From Rhodanobacteraceae bacterium (GTDB lineage Bacteria > Pseudomonadota > Gammaproteobacteria > Xanthomonadales > Xanthomonadaceae), in assembly GCA_024233975.1 (NCBI GenBank), contig JACKOX010000005.1, forward strand, positions 1 to 64,000: DNA of 64,000 nt, in the 5' to 3' direction. Positions within the stretch are counted from its first letter, which is position 1. The number at the start of each line of letters is the position of its first letter. The notes under the pieces were generated by a model. That model was not told the DNA's origin. It saw only the letters and a program-made list of their open reading frames with translations, and searched no databases. A program made the position numbers and the translations under genes. Shown one piece after another: positions 19,550 to 29,616 of this stretch.

Positions 19550-20061
19550 CACAGGCCCTGCAGGTTGCGCAGCGCCGCCAGTGGCAGCCTTGGACCAACG
19601 AGATAGTCACGGACCGCCGCCAGCACCAGCGGGCTGCGCAGCCGCTCGCCCAGCGTTTCGATGTCGTCCACCGCCATCCAGTGCGTGGCGATGATGCCGC
19701 TGTCCAGCGGCTGCGACGGATCGTGCCGCAGCGGCTCGCCGACGAAGACGAAGCGCAGGAACTCGCGACCCGGGCCATCCGAGGGATCGCGCCGTTCCGG
19801 GCTGTCGTCGTCCAGCACCGACCACTGGTAGGCGCCGGTCCAGGCGGTAGGCTCGACATGCCAGCCGGTTTCCTCGCGGGTTTCGCGGACGGCGGCGTCG
19901 ACCAGGCTTTCGCCGACGTCCACATGCCCGGCCGGCTGGTTGAAGACACGACGGCCACGGACTTCCTCTTCCACCATCAGAAAACGCCCTTCGCGAACCA
20001 CGATGCAGGCGACGGTAAGGTCGGGCCGCGCGTCGCGCGTGGTCGGGTTGCGGTAAGTCAT
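19549..20061 (-). CDS. nudJ: NudJ-like Nudix hydrolase
   Basis: A 170-aa Nudix protein starting MTYRNPTTRDARPDLTVACIV. The Nudix box is GHVDVGESLVDAAVRETREETGWHVE-like sequence (about residues 45-70), with all REUxEE positions kept. E. coli NudJ hydrolyses thiamin pyrophosphates and HMP-PP, and the NQPAGH segment and the overlapping nudJ-mnmA order match it. I use the internal Met because upstream sequence would overlap the clpS promoter. Divergent from clpS. An insert of acidic residues (DDDSPERRDPSDGPG) before FLRFVFVG is longer than in E. coli. Confidence 0.88.
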   Translation of the reverse strand: MTYRNPTTRDARPDLTVACIVVREGRFLMVEEEVRGRRVFNQPAGHVDVGESLVDAAVRETREETGWHVEPTAWTGAYQWSVLDDDSPERRDPSDGPGREFLRFVFVGEPLRHDPSQPLDSGIIATHWMAVDDIETLGERLRSPLVLAAVRDYLVGPRLPLAALRNLQGL

Positions 20062-20133
20062 TGATCGTTCGGGGCGGGTGTGGTCTTCATGCAAGTGGGT
20101 AATGTTAACGGTTGTATCGAATCCGATCAGCCC

Positions 20134-20164
20134 TTGCTTTCGGCCGGACGACAGCCCATATATT
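20134..20164 (+). promoter_or_regulatory. putative clpS promoter
   Basis: TTGCTT (20134-20139), a 19-base spacer and TATATT (20159-20164), 28 bases before the clpS ATG, in the divergent nudJ-clpS spacer. Confidence 0.35.
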
Positions 20165-20191
20165 GAACTCGACCGACCACCACATTGAGCC

Positions 20192-20536
20192 ATGGCAGGC
20201 AAGGAAAAACCGGAAAGCGGACACGAACACGACCATGCCCACGAATTGGGCGCCGTCGTCGAGACAGCCAAGCCGGAGGTGGCGAAGCCGCCGCTGTTCC
20301 GGGTGCTGTTGATGAACGACGACTACACGCCGATGGACTTCGTCGTGCAGGTCCTGCGGATTTTCTTCAACATGGACCAGGAAAAGGCGACGCAGGTCAT
20401 GCTGCATGTGCATACCCGCGGTCGGGGCGTCTGTGGCGTGTTCACCCGCGAGGTGGCGGAAACCAAGGTGGGGCAGGTCAATGACTTTTCCCGCGAACAC
20501 CAGCACCCGCTGCTGTGCACGATGGAGCCGGCGTAG
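20192..20536 (+). CDS. clpS: ATP-dependent Clp protease adaptor ClpS
   Basis: A 114-aa adaptor that delivers N-degron substrates to ClpAP. The core PLFRVLLMNDDYTPMDFVVQVL (about residues 34-55) holds the N-degron pocket (NDDYTPMDFV), and GVCGVFTREVAETKV closes the fold. A His/Glu-rich N-terminal extension (GHEHDHAHELG) of about 30 residues precedes it, as in other ClpS proteins where it engages ClpA. It is followed after 100 bases by clpA. Together with aat at 25.4 kb, which adds Leu/Phe to N-termini, this supplies the N-end rule pathway. Confidence 0.96.
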   Translation: MAGKEKPESGHEHDHAHELGAVVETAKPEVAKPPLFRVLLMNDDYTPMDFVVQVLRIFFNMDQEKATQVMLHVHTRGRGVCGVFTREVAETKVGQVNDFSREHQHPLLCTMEPA

Positions 20537-20636
20537 GGCCGCGGCATTGAAGCAGTGAACGAGCGGCCGCTTGGAGCGGTCGAAGCAGTACCAGCCGGAT
20601 GACCGGCTGGCAGGAAGGATCACCGGAGCAACGTCC

Positions 20637-22916
<2,280 letters not shown>

Positions 22917-22918
22917 AC

Positions 22919-24925
22919 GTGCTTGGGCGCGCCGGTAGCTTGAGGCCTCCGGTGCGCCGGAGCAGCTCGGCGCTGGTAGTGGCGCTGCTGTGTACGGCCG
23001 CCATGATGGAGAGTGTGGCCGCTTCGACAGTCGAGTGGGCGGACTCTTCGACACCATCCGATCCCTCACCCTTGATTCGCACGATTTCGGCCACCGGCTG
23101 GCTGGATATCGACTTCAATCCCGACGTGCTGCAGGCCATGGGGCTGACCGTCACCGGACAGTCGCGCAGCCATCTCCGCCTGCCCCTATTGCCCGGCGCC
23201 GATCCCTTGCAGGTCAAGCTGGGCGATGGAGCGCCAACGGCGGCAGGGAAGGGTGGTTTACGGGTTGAGGGCCTGATCTTCCATCGGGCCGATGGCGCCA
23301 TGACGCCACCGCTGCAGCTGGGAAGTGATGGTGAAGGGCTGGATCTCAGCCTCCGTGATGCGGACGGTCGCGAATGGGCTCGCATCGAGCAGGTCATGCG
23401 CTCGCCGGATGTCGCCAATGACGGCTTCCGGTACGTCACGGCCAACTTCTCCGCTGCGGCATCGCTGGTCGATTTCGCGGGTGCAGGAGCCAATCGGGAT
23501 CTGCTCGGCAACGTCAGCCTGCAGGTGCCGATGAAGGCGTCGGCAAGTGCCAAATCGGAAGCCATTCCGGTCTGGCCCGGGACGCCGGGCACGATCACCG
23601 ATGTGCTGTTGATCGATATTCCCAGCATCACTACGGATGTGCCGGGCATCGCCACGTCGCGTTGCCGTGTGCTTGGTGGTGGAGCGCCTTGCGACGGCCC
23701 CGGCGGCAGCGAGGGCGAAGTGGTGATCACGCCGTCCGCGCGCTTGCGTAACAGCCAACATGCCAATACCACTGACGTGCCGTGGTACCGGATGTTTTCC
23801 GAGTCCACGTCGCTGTATCCGGACATTGGCCCGAAGGTCGACCAGCACCCTTATCTGGTTTGGAACCTCTACCGGTTTGATCCCGACGGCTCGATCAGGC
23901 AGATCGCCCGCAGTGGCGTGAAGCATGCCTTCGCCACCGGCAACGAGATGTGCACGGGTTATACGCCATACGGCCATGTTCTAGGTCCCGGTTGCAGCGA
24001 TCTTTACAACCTGACGAGCAACGACTGCGACCGCTTTCTTGGTCCGCGCAGCGAGATCATTCCGGCTACCGGGCAATGGGGGCGCTGTGGTTCCATCCAG
24101 GACCCCGACTGCGACGGCGTTACCGAGCCGGCGATACCCGCCGGCTTCAGTTGTGCCGCAGCCTACAGCTCACCGGCCAGCGACAAGTACAGTTACCGGC
24201 TGCTGGCGCGGGAAACCGATATCGACCCTGACCTGCACCCGGACGCGCGCTGGTTCATGGACGCCTGGTACGTCATTCGCGATGACGAGAACATCGAGAA
24301 CAGCATGGGGTTCCGCGAGCTCACCTTGGGGTGGCAGCCGTCGTTTTCGCGCTGGAACGTCGTATCGACCGGCGACTATGCGCAGGGCGCGGTGCTGGAT
24401 CGTTGGCTGGCGGAGGCCGGTGGTAGCGAGACAAGCTATCGGGCGACATTCGACACGCCTGAAGGGCATGTCGGCGTCGGCGTGCGGGTTCGCCGCATTG
24501 GTGCGGGGCAGTTCCGCTATGACTACGCCGTGATGAACTTCGACTTCGCCCGTGCGCAAACCGATGCGCTGACTGCCGAGCCCAACCTGCGTGTGCTCGG
24601 CAATCGTGGCTTGTCCGGGCTTTCCGTCGACCTGCTCAACGGCGCTGCTATGGCGTCTTCCGGCTTCGATGATGGCAATGCCGATGCTGCGGATGACTGG
24701 AGTGGCGCCGTGGACTCAGGCAAGTGGCGCTGGGATGCGCCGGGCGTGGCCGGCGCGACGCTGGATTGGGGGCAGCTGCGGTTTTTCCAGATCACCAGCA
24801 GCAGCTGGCCCGGTAGCGGCTCAATGACGTTGTTCGTCGCCGATACCGGTATGCCATCCAGCTACGCGACCACGCTGCCGGTGCCGGATGGCAGCATCGG
24901 CGTATTCGGAAGTTCATTCGAATAG
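22919..24925 (+). CDS. uncharacterised 668-aa secreted protein
   Basis: The GTG at 22919, two bases after the clpA stop with GGAG upstream, gives a signal peptide: LRPPVRRSSSALVVALLCTAAMMESVAAS. The mature part has many short beta-like segments and several Cys pairs (RCRVLGGGAPCDGPGG; EMCTGYTPYGHVLGPGCSD; NDCD; RCGSIQDPDCDGV). It ends in PVPDGSIGVFGSSFE, a degenerate form of an IF-x-DGFE motif seen in two other secreted proteins of this window. I know no family for it. The unusual position directly behind clpA suggests lineage-specific insertion. Function unknown; export and a disulfide-rich extracellular protein are inferred. Confidence 0.75.
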   Translation: MLGRAGSLRPPVRRSSSALVVALLCTAAMMESVAASTVEWADSSTPSDPSPLIRTISATGWLDIDFNPDVLQAMGLTVTGQSRSHLRLPLLPGADPLQVKLGDGAPTAAGKGGLRVEGLIFHRADGAMTPPLQLGSDGEGLDLSLRDADGREWARIEQVMRSPDVANDGFRYVTANFSAAASLVDFAGAGANRDLLGNVSLQVPMKASASAKSEAIPVWPGTPGTITDVLLIDIPSITTDVPGIATSRCRVLGGGAPCDGPGGSEGEVVITPSARLRNSQHANTTDVPWYRMFSESTSLYPDIGPKVDQHPYLVWNLYRFDPDGSIRQIARSGVKHAFATGNEMCTGYTPYGHVLGPGCSDLYNLTSNDCDRFLGPRSEIIPATGQWGRCGSIQDPDCDGVTEPAIPAGFSCAAAYSSPASDKYSYRLLARETDIDPDLHPDARWFMDAWYVIRDDENIENSMGFRELTLGWQPSFSRWNVVSTGDYAQGAVLDRWLAEAGGSETSYRATFDTPEGHVGVGVRVRRIGAGQFRYDYAVMNFDFARAQTDALTAEPNLRVLGNRGLSGLSVDLLNGAAMASSGFDDGNADAADDWSGAVDSGKWRWDAPGVAGATLDWGQLRFFQITSSSWPGSGSMTLFVADTGMPSSYATTLPVPDGSIGVFGSSFE

Positions 24926-24967
24926 CGGCTATCGCCCAGGTCATTGGGCGGTGAGAATTGCCGTCGC

Positions 24968-24987
24968 GCCGGAGGCGCTGCTCCGGC
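24968..24987. other. hairpin between the secreted-protein gene and infA
   Basis: GCCGGAG-GCGCTG-CTCCGGC, a 7-bp perfect stem lying between two convergent genes. There is no T-run on either strand, so a terminator role is only possible. Confidence 0.35.
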
Positions 24988-25029
24988 AGAACGATCAGGC
25001 GAGTTACCGCAAAGGAGTCCGCTGGGGAC

Positions 25030-25248
25030 TCACTTCATGCGATAGGTGATGCGACCCTTGCTGAGGTCGTAGGGAGTCATCTCGACCTTCACCTTGTCGC
25101 CGGTGAGGATGCGGATGTAGTGCTTGCGCATGCGGCCGGAGATGTGTGCGGTCACCACGTGACCATTCTCCAGCTCCACGCGGAACATGGTGTTGGGCAG
25201 GGTCTCCAGGACCGTGCCTTCCATTTCGATGACGTCGTCTTTAGCCAT
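25030..25248 (-). CDS. infA: translation initiation factor IF-1
   Basis: A 72-aa OB-fold protein of the standard IF-1 length: MAKDDVIEMEGTVLETLPNT, VELENGHVVTAHISGRMRKHYIRI, and the C-terminal PYDLSKGRITYR. It occupies the ribosomal A site during initiation. The neighbouring aat gene lies 114 bases upstream on the same strand, whereas infA and aat are also neighbours in E. coli. The 2-kb secreted-protein gene runs convergently toward it. Confidence 0.98.
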   Translation of the reverse strand: MAKDDVIEMEGTVLETLPNTMFRVELENGHVVTAHISGRMRKHYIRILTGDKVKVEMTPYDLSKGRITYRMK

Positions 25249-25362
25249 GCAATATCAGTTCGATGATCGGGCGCCGCGGTGAGCCAGGTGGCCGCCGACG
25301 AGCGAAGCGCGGCATTTTGCCACGTTGCAGCCCCGAATTGAAGGAAATCGCTGAATTGGCGT

Positions 25363-26094
25363 TCAGACGACTTCCGACAGCGCCAGCGAGCCGAAGCGTG
25401 TCGCCCAATTGCCGGCGGTCGAATCTGTTCCGGTAAGCGTGTCGAGTTCGCCGAGGAAGTCCCGACGGGAAACCAGGCTGGCGCCCATGCGCAACAGGTG
25501 TGCCGACTCCACCTGCGCGTCGAGCAGCGGCATGTTCCACTCATGCAATCGGTGGCAAAGTCCGGCCAGGACTGCTTTCGAACCACCGCTTTCGATGCTG
25601 AGCATGGATTCGCCGAAGAAGGCGCGGCCAATGGCAATTCCGTAAAGGCCGCCGACCAGGTCGCCATCCGCATTGCGCGCTTCGATGCTGTGGGCATTCC
25701 CCAGCGCATGCAGGCGCTGGTAGGCGGCCAGCATGGCCTGGTCAATCCAGGTGCCTTTCTGGCCGGGCCGCGGCTGTGTGGCGCAGGCGCGCATGACGCT
25801 TTCGAAATCCCGGTCCGCGACAATCGTCCAGTCCTTGCGTTTCAGCGTGCGCCGATCCCGCCGGCTCAGCTGGAAATCGGCGGTCCGGAATACGCAGCGC
25901 GGGTTCGGACTCCACCAGAGGATCGGTTCGCCGGGCGAATACCAGGGAAAGATGCCGTTCCGGTAGGCATTCAGCAGGCGTGGCGGGCTCAGATCGCCGC
26001 CCCAGGCCAGCAGACCGTTGGGCTCGACCAGCGCAGCGTCCGGATGGGGAAACGGCGAGGTCGGCGGGAAGCCCAGTTCCGGCAGACGGATCAT
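25363..26094 (-). CDS. aat: leucyl/phenylalanyl-tRNA-protein transferase
   Basis: A 243-aa transferase that adds Leu or Phe to proteins with N-terminal Lys or Arg, making them ClpS/ClpAP substrates. Family hallmarks are LLAWGGDLSPPRLLNAYRNG, GIFPWYSPGEPILWWSPNPRCVF, GTWIDQAMLAAYQRLHALG, and GGLYGIAIGRAFFGESMLS. Length is normal. Its ATG overlaps the stop of the FemAB-like gene upstream (ATGA). Function is tied to clpS-clpA 3 kb away. Confidence 0.96.
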   Translation of the reverse strand: MIRLPELGFPPTSPFPHPDAALVEPNGLLAWGGDLSPPRLLNAYRNGIFPWYSPGEPILWWSPNPRCVFRTADFQLSRRDRRTLKRKDWTIVADRDFESVMRACATQPRPGQKGTWIDQAMLAAYQRLHALGNAHSIEARNADGDLVGGLYGIAIGRAFFGESMLSIESGGSKAVLAGLCHRLHEWNMPLLDAQVESAHLLRMGASLVSRRDFLGELDTLTGTDSTAGNWATRFGSLALSEVV

Positions 26095-27239
26095 GTCGCT
26101 GTTCCCGCTTCACGGAATGGCAGGTGGCGGCGCAATTCCTCGCCATAGCGTTCCACCCAAGTGGCCTCGTCATCCAGCCAGTCGCGCACGGCGCGCTGCA
26201 TGTTCGGGTCGTAGAGGTGATGGAAGGAACGGGTCGGCACCGGCTCGAAGCCCCGGGCGATCTTGTGTTCGCCCTGCGCGCCGGGTTCAAAGCGCCGCAG
26301 GCCGTGGGCGATGCAGTAGTCGATGCCCCGGTAGTAGCAGAGTTCGAAGTGCAGGCCGGGCACGTCCACCTCCGCGCCCCAGTAGCGGCCGTAGAGGGTG
26401 TCGGCCGATCGCAGGAAGAGGGCGCCGGCGACCGGTTCGTCGCCATCGAAGGCCATGCTGATCAACAGGCTGGGGCCAAAATGCTCGGCCAGCCAGTCAA
26501 AGAATGCGCGGTTCAGCACCGGGAAATTTCCCTTGTGCTGGAACGTGCTGGCGTAGAAGGCGTGCATGGCGTCGAGTTCGCCCGTTGTGGCCGACTCGCC
26601 GTCGATCATGCGGACATTGAGGCCGCTGGCGGCAACCTTCGAGCGCTCCTGGCGCACGTTCTTGCGCTTCTTGGCGCTGAAGTGCGACAGGAAATCGTCA
26701 AAATCGGTGTAGCCGCGATTGTGCCAGTGGAACTGCCAGCCGCCTCGGCGCAGCCAGTCGCCACCCGGCAACGCCTCGCCGTCGCTGTCCGCAGCGAAGT
26801 TGATGTGGACGCTGGAAACGCCAAGCTCGCGACCGCTCAGCAGCAGCGTTTGTGCCAGCGTCGCGCGAAGTGAGCCAGCATCGTTACTGTCGCCTGCCAG
26901 CAGCCGCGGCCCGGGCACGGGCGAGTAGGGCGAGGCAATCAGCCACTTCGGGTAGTAGTTCATCCCGTAGCGATGATAGGCCTCGGCCCAGGCATGGTCG
27001 AAGACGAACTCGCCGTGCGAATTGGCCTTCAGGTAGCCGGGCGTGACGGCGACGCAGCGTTCGCCATCGAACAGCCCAAGGTGCAGAGGCTTCCAGCCCA
27101 GTCGCGGCTGCAGGCAGCCGCAGTGCTCCAGTCCGTGAATGAATGCATGGCTGACGAAGGGGTTGTCGCCAGCCAGTGCATCCCACACCGCCGCCGGGAT
27201 GGCGGCAGCTTTGGTCAGGGTGCGGGCTTCCAGCTCCAA
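26091..27239 (-). CDS. GNAT/FemAB-like protein of the PF04339 (DUF482) family
   Basis: A 382-aa protein. The segments DNPFVSHAFIHGLE, YRYGMNYYPK-like HRYGMNYYPKWLIASPYSPV, and FLSHFSAKKRKNVRQERSKV are typical of the 'peptidogalycan biosynthesis/recognition' family, and the second half (HKGNFPVLNRAFFDWLAE; GRYWGAEVDVPGLHFELCYYRGIDYCI) is its GNAT-like acyltransferase half. The biochemical substrate is not established. It is placed between trxB and aat on the minus strand, where cydCD lie in E. coli, and is coupled to aat by a 4-base overlap. No signal peptide. Confidence 0.82.
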   Translation of the reverse strand: MELEARTLTKAAAIPAAVWDALAGDNPFVSHAFIHGLEHCGCLQPRLGWKPLHLGLFDGERCVAVTPGYLKANSHGEFVFDHAWAEAYHRYGMNYYPKWLIASPYSPVPGPRLLAGDSNDAGSLRATLAQTLLLSGRELGVSSVHINFAADSDGEALPGGDWLRRGGWQFHWHNRGYTDFDDFLSHFSAKKRKNVRQERSKVAASGLNVRMIDGESATTGELDAMHAFYASTFQHKGNFPVLNRAFFDWLAEHFGPSLLISMAFDGDEPVAGALFLRSADTLYGRYWGAEVDVPGLHFELCYYRGIDYCIAHGLRRFEPGAQGEHKIARGFEPVPTRSFHHLYDPNMQRAVRDWLDDEATWVERYGEELRRHLPFREAGTAT

Positions 27240-27251
27240 GGCAGCGGGCGG

Positions 27252-28217
27252 TCAGGCGCCTTGATCGAGGAACTTCTCCGCGTCCAGCGCCGCCATGCAG
27301 CCGAAGCCGGCGGAGGTGATGGCCTGGCGATAGACCTGGTCGGCCACGTCGCCGGCGGCGAACACACCGGGCACGCTGGTCATGGTGGCCATGCCGTCGA
27401 GACCGCTCTTGATCGTGATGTAGCCGTTCTTCATGGCCAGCTGGCCGTCGAACAGGCCGGTATTCGGTGTGTGGCCGATGGCGATGAAGACGCCGGTCAG
27501 CGCGATGTCGCGCGCATCGCCACCATCGCGCGGGGCGATGCGGATGCCGGTGACCCCGCTGTCGTCGCCCAGTACTTCCTCCAGCACGTGGTCCCAGATG
27601 ATCTCGACCTTGCCTTCCTGCTCACGCTTGAACAGCTTGTCCTGCAAGATCTTCTCCGCGCGCAGCGTGTCGCGGCGGTGCACCAGCGTGACCTTGCGGC
27701 AGATGTTGCTGAGGTACAGCGCTTCCTCGACGGCCGTGTTGCCGCCGCCGATCACCGCCACGTCCTGCTCGCGGTAGAAGAAGCCGTCGCAGGTGGCACA
27801 GGCGGAAACACCCTTGCCCTTGAAGGCCTCTTCGGATGGCAGGCCGAGGTACTTGGCAGAGGCGCCGGTGGCGATGATCAGGCCGTCAGCGGTGTAGCTG
27901 CCGTTGTCGCCCTTGAGCTTGAACGGACGCTGCGACAGGTCGACCTCATTGATGTGGTCGAACACGATCTCGGTATCGAAACGCTCGGCGTGCGCCTGCA
28001 TGCGTTGCATCAGCGCCGGGCCCTGCAGCCCTTCCACGTCGCCTGGCCAGTTGTCGACCTCGGTGGTGGTCATCAGCTGGCCACCCTGCTCAAGCCCGGT
28101 GATCAGCACCGGCTTCAGGTTGGCGCGCGCCGCGTAGACGGCAGCGGAGTAGCCGGCGGGGCCGGAACCGAGAATAAGCAAATGACAATGGCGGGGCGTG
28201 GAACTGGAGGTCGTCAT
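27252..28217 (-). CDS. trxB: thioredoxin reductase
   Basis: A 321-aa FAD/NADPH flavoenzyme that reduces thioredoxin. FAD motif LLILGSGPAGYSAAVYAARA (residues 13-32); redox pair CATC at C140 and C143; NADPH motif VAVIGGGNTAVEEALYLS; C-terminal FAD motif GVFAAGDVADQVYRQAITSAGFGC. Length matches low-molecular-weight TrxB. The start at MTTSSSTPRH has AGGA upstream on the minus strand. Divergent from ald with 280 bases between; next gene downstream after 12 bases. Confidence 0.97.
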   Translation of the reverse strand: MTTSSSTPRHCHLLILGSGPAGYSAAVYAARANLKPVLITGLEQGGQLMTTTEVDNWPGDVEGLQGPALMQRMQAHAERFDTEIVFDHINEVDLSQRPFKLKGDNGSYTADGLIIATGASAKYLGLPSEEAFKGKGVSACATCDGFFYREQDVAVIGGGNTAVEEALYLSNICRKVTLVHRRDTLRAEKILQDKLFKREQEGKVEIIWDHVLEEVLGDDSGVTGIRIAPRDGGDARDIALTGVFIAIGHTPNTGLFDGQLAMKNGYITIKSGLDGMATMTSVPGVFAAGDVADQVYRQAITSAGFGCMAALDAEKFLDQGA

Positions 28218-28497
28218 GTATAATCCTGACCGCCTTCGGCGGCTTGAAATGTCGAGGGGAATTCGGTCATCCGGGGCGTCCGCCGCCAGCTTCCACAGTC
28301 GAAACCGACGACTCGTCAGACGCACCGTCGTCGCTATGCGAGTCGCGATTGAGCATGGGGGCTTGTGGGCATCGAATCAAGATGCGGACACCACCGTGAC
28401 CGGGAGGGGCGGGTGCAGCACCCGCAGACAAAACGAATGGCCGTTCCCGGCCCGGCGAGCCCGCCGGTCGGCGGTCTTTATTTCAGCAGAGGCAATC

Positions 28498-29565
28498 ATG
28501 CGTATCGGTATTCCCCGCGAAACCAAGACTCTGGAAGGGCGCGTCGCGCTCGTGCCGGCGGCCTGCGCCGACCTGGTCAATCGCGGACACGAGGTCTGGA
28601 TCGAAAAGGACGCGGGCGTCAAGAGCGGTTTCAGCGACGCCGAGTACACCGCCGTTGGCGTCAACATCGCGCCGGATGCGGCCGCGCTCTACGAAAAGGG
28701 CGAGATGATCGTCAAGGTGAAGGAGCCGATTGCCGGCGATCTCCAGCACCTTCGCAAAGACCACCTGTTGTTCTGCTACCTGCACCTGGCTGCCGAGCCG
28801 GAGCTGACCCGCAAGCTGCTGGATATCGGCCTGACTGGTATCGCCTTCGAGACCGTCGAGCTGGATAACGGCGACCTGCCGCTGCTGGCTCCGATGTCGA
28901 TCATCGCCGGCCGCATCGCCACGCAGATCGGCACGCACCTGCTGCATATGCCGGCTGGTGGCAAGGGCCTGCTGCTAGGCGGCCTGCCGTCCACCGAGCG
29001 TGGTCGCGTGGTGGTGCTGGGTGCCGGTGCCGCTGGTGGCAACTCCGCGCAGCTGGCTGCAGCTGGCGGCGCCAATGTCGTTGTCTTCGAGAAGCGCCAG
29101 GACCGCATGGCCCAGATGATGGCGCTGGGCGCCAACGTCACCGCGCTGTATCCGTACGCCGAAACCGTGGCCCGCGAACTGGCCCGTGCCGATCTCGTGA
29201 TCGGCGCCGTGCTGGTCACCGGTGCCCGCGCGCCGCACGTGGTTTCGCGTGAAATGGTGTCCGGCATGCAGCCCGGCAGCGTGATGGTCGACATCTCGGT
29301 CGATCAGGGTGGCTGCTTCGAGACGACCCGCCCGACCACCTACGCCGATCCGACCTACGTGGTCGACGACGTCACCCATTTCGCCGTCACCAACATGCCG
29401 GGTGCGGTGCCGCGGACCTCGTCGCAGGCCATTTGTGCAGCGATCCTGCCGTTCGTGTCCAAGCTGGCGGATGGCGGCTGGCGCGACAACCAGCCGCTGG
29501 TACGCGGCATCAACGTGGAAGACTGCCGTCTGGTTCACCCTGCCTTGCAGGACATGAACGTCTAA
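28498..29565 (+). CDS. ald: alanine dehydrogenase
   Basis: A 355-aa NAD-dependent enzyme interconverting L-alanine and pyruvate plus ammonia. The catalytic residues fall at the family positions: K75 in VKVKEP and H96 in CYLHLA. The Rossmann motif is VVVLGAGAAGGNSAQLA. The C-terminus shows VVDDVTHFAVTNMPGAVPRTSS, highly conserved in Ald. I start at MRIGIPRETK, with AGAGG upstream. It lies between trxB and ftsK, the place occupied by lrp in E. coli. In many proteobacteria ald is regulated by an Lrp-type protein; none is visible here. Confidence 0.96.
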   Translation: MRIGIPRETKTLEGRVALVPAACADLVNRGHEVWIEKDAGVKSGFSDAEYTAVGVNIAPDAAALYEKGEMIVKVKEPIAGDLQHLRKDHLLFCYLHLAAEPELTRKLLDIGLTGIAFETVELDNGDLPLLAPMSIIAGRIATQIGTHLLHMPAGGKGLLLGGLPSTERGRVVVLGAGAAGGNSAQLAAAGGANVVVFEKRQDRMAQMMALGANVTALYPYAETVARELARADLVIGAVLVTGARAPHVVSREMVSGMQPGSVMVDISVDQGGCFETTRPTTYADPTYVVDDVTHFAVTNMPGAVPRTSSQAICAAILPFVSKLADGGWRDNQPLVRGINVEDCRLVHPALQDMNV

Positions 29566-29566
29566 T

Positions 29567-29594
29567 CTGTCGTAATATCAGCTACTAACGACAG
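29567..29594. promoter_or_regulatory. inverted repeat upstream of ftsK
   Basis: CTGTCGT and ACGACAG arms of 7 bp separated by 14 bases, starting two bases after the ald stop and ending 22 bases before the ftsK GTG. It could be a weak terminator for ald or an operator for ftsK. It is not a canonical LexA box (CTGT-N8-ACAG). Confidence 0.35.
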
Positions 29595-29616
29595 GTTATT
29601 CAGGTCAATTATCACG

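Noticed and set aside
29567..29594. LexA box upstream of ftsK
   Set aside because: The CTGT and ACAG ends are 20 bases apart instead of 8, and the xanthomonad-type TTAG/TACTA palindrome matches on one side only.
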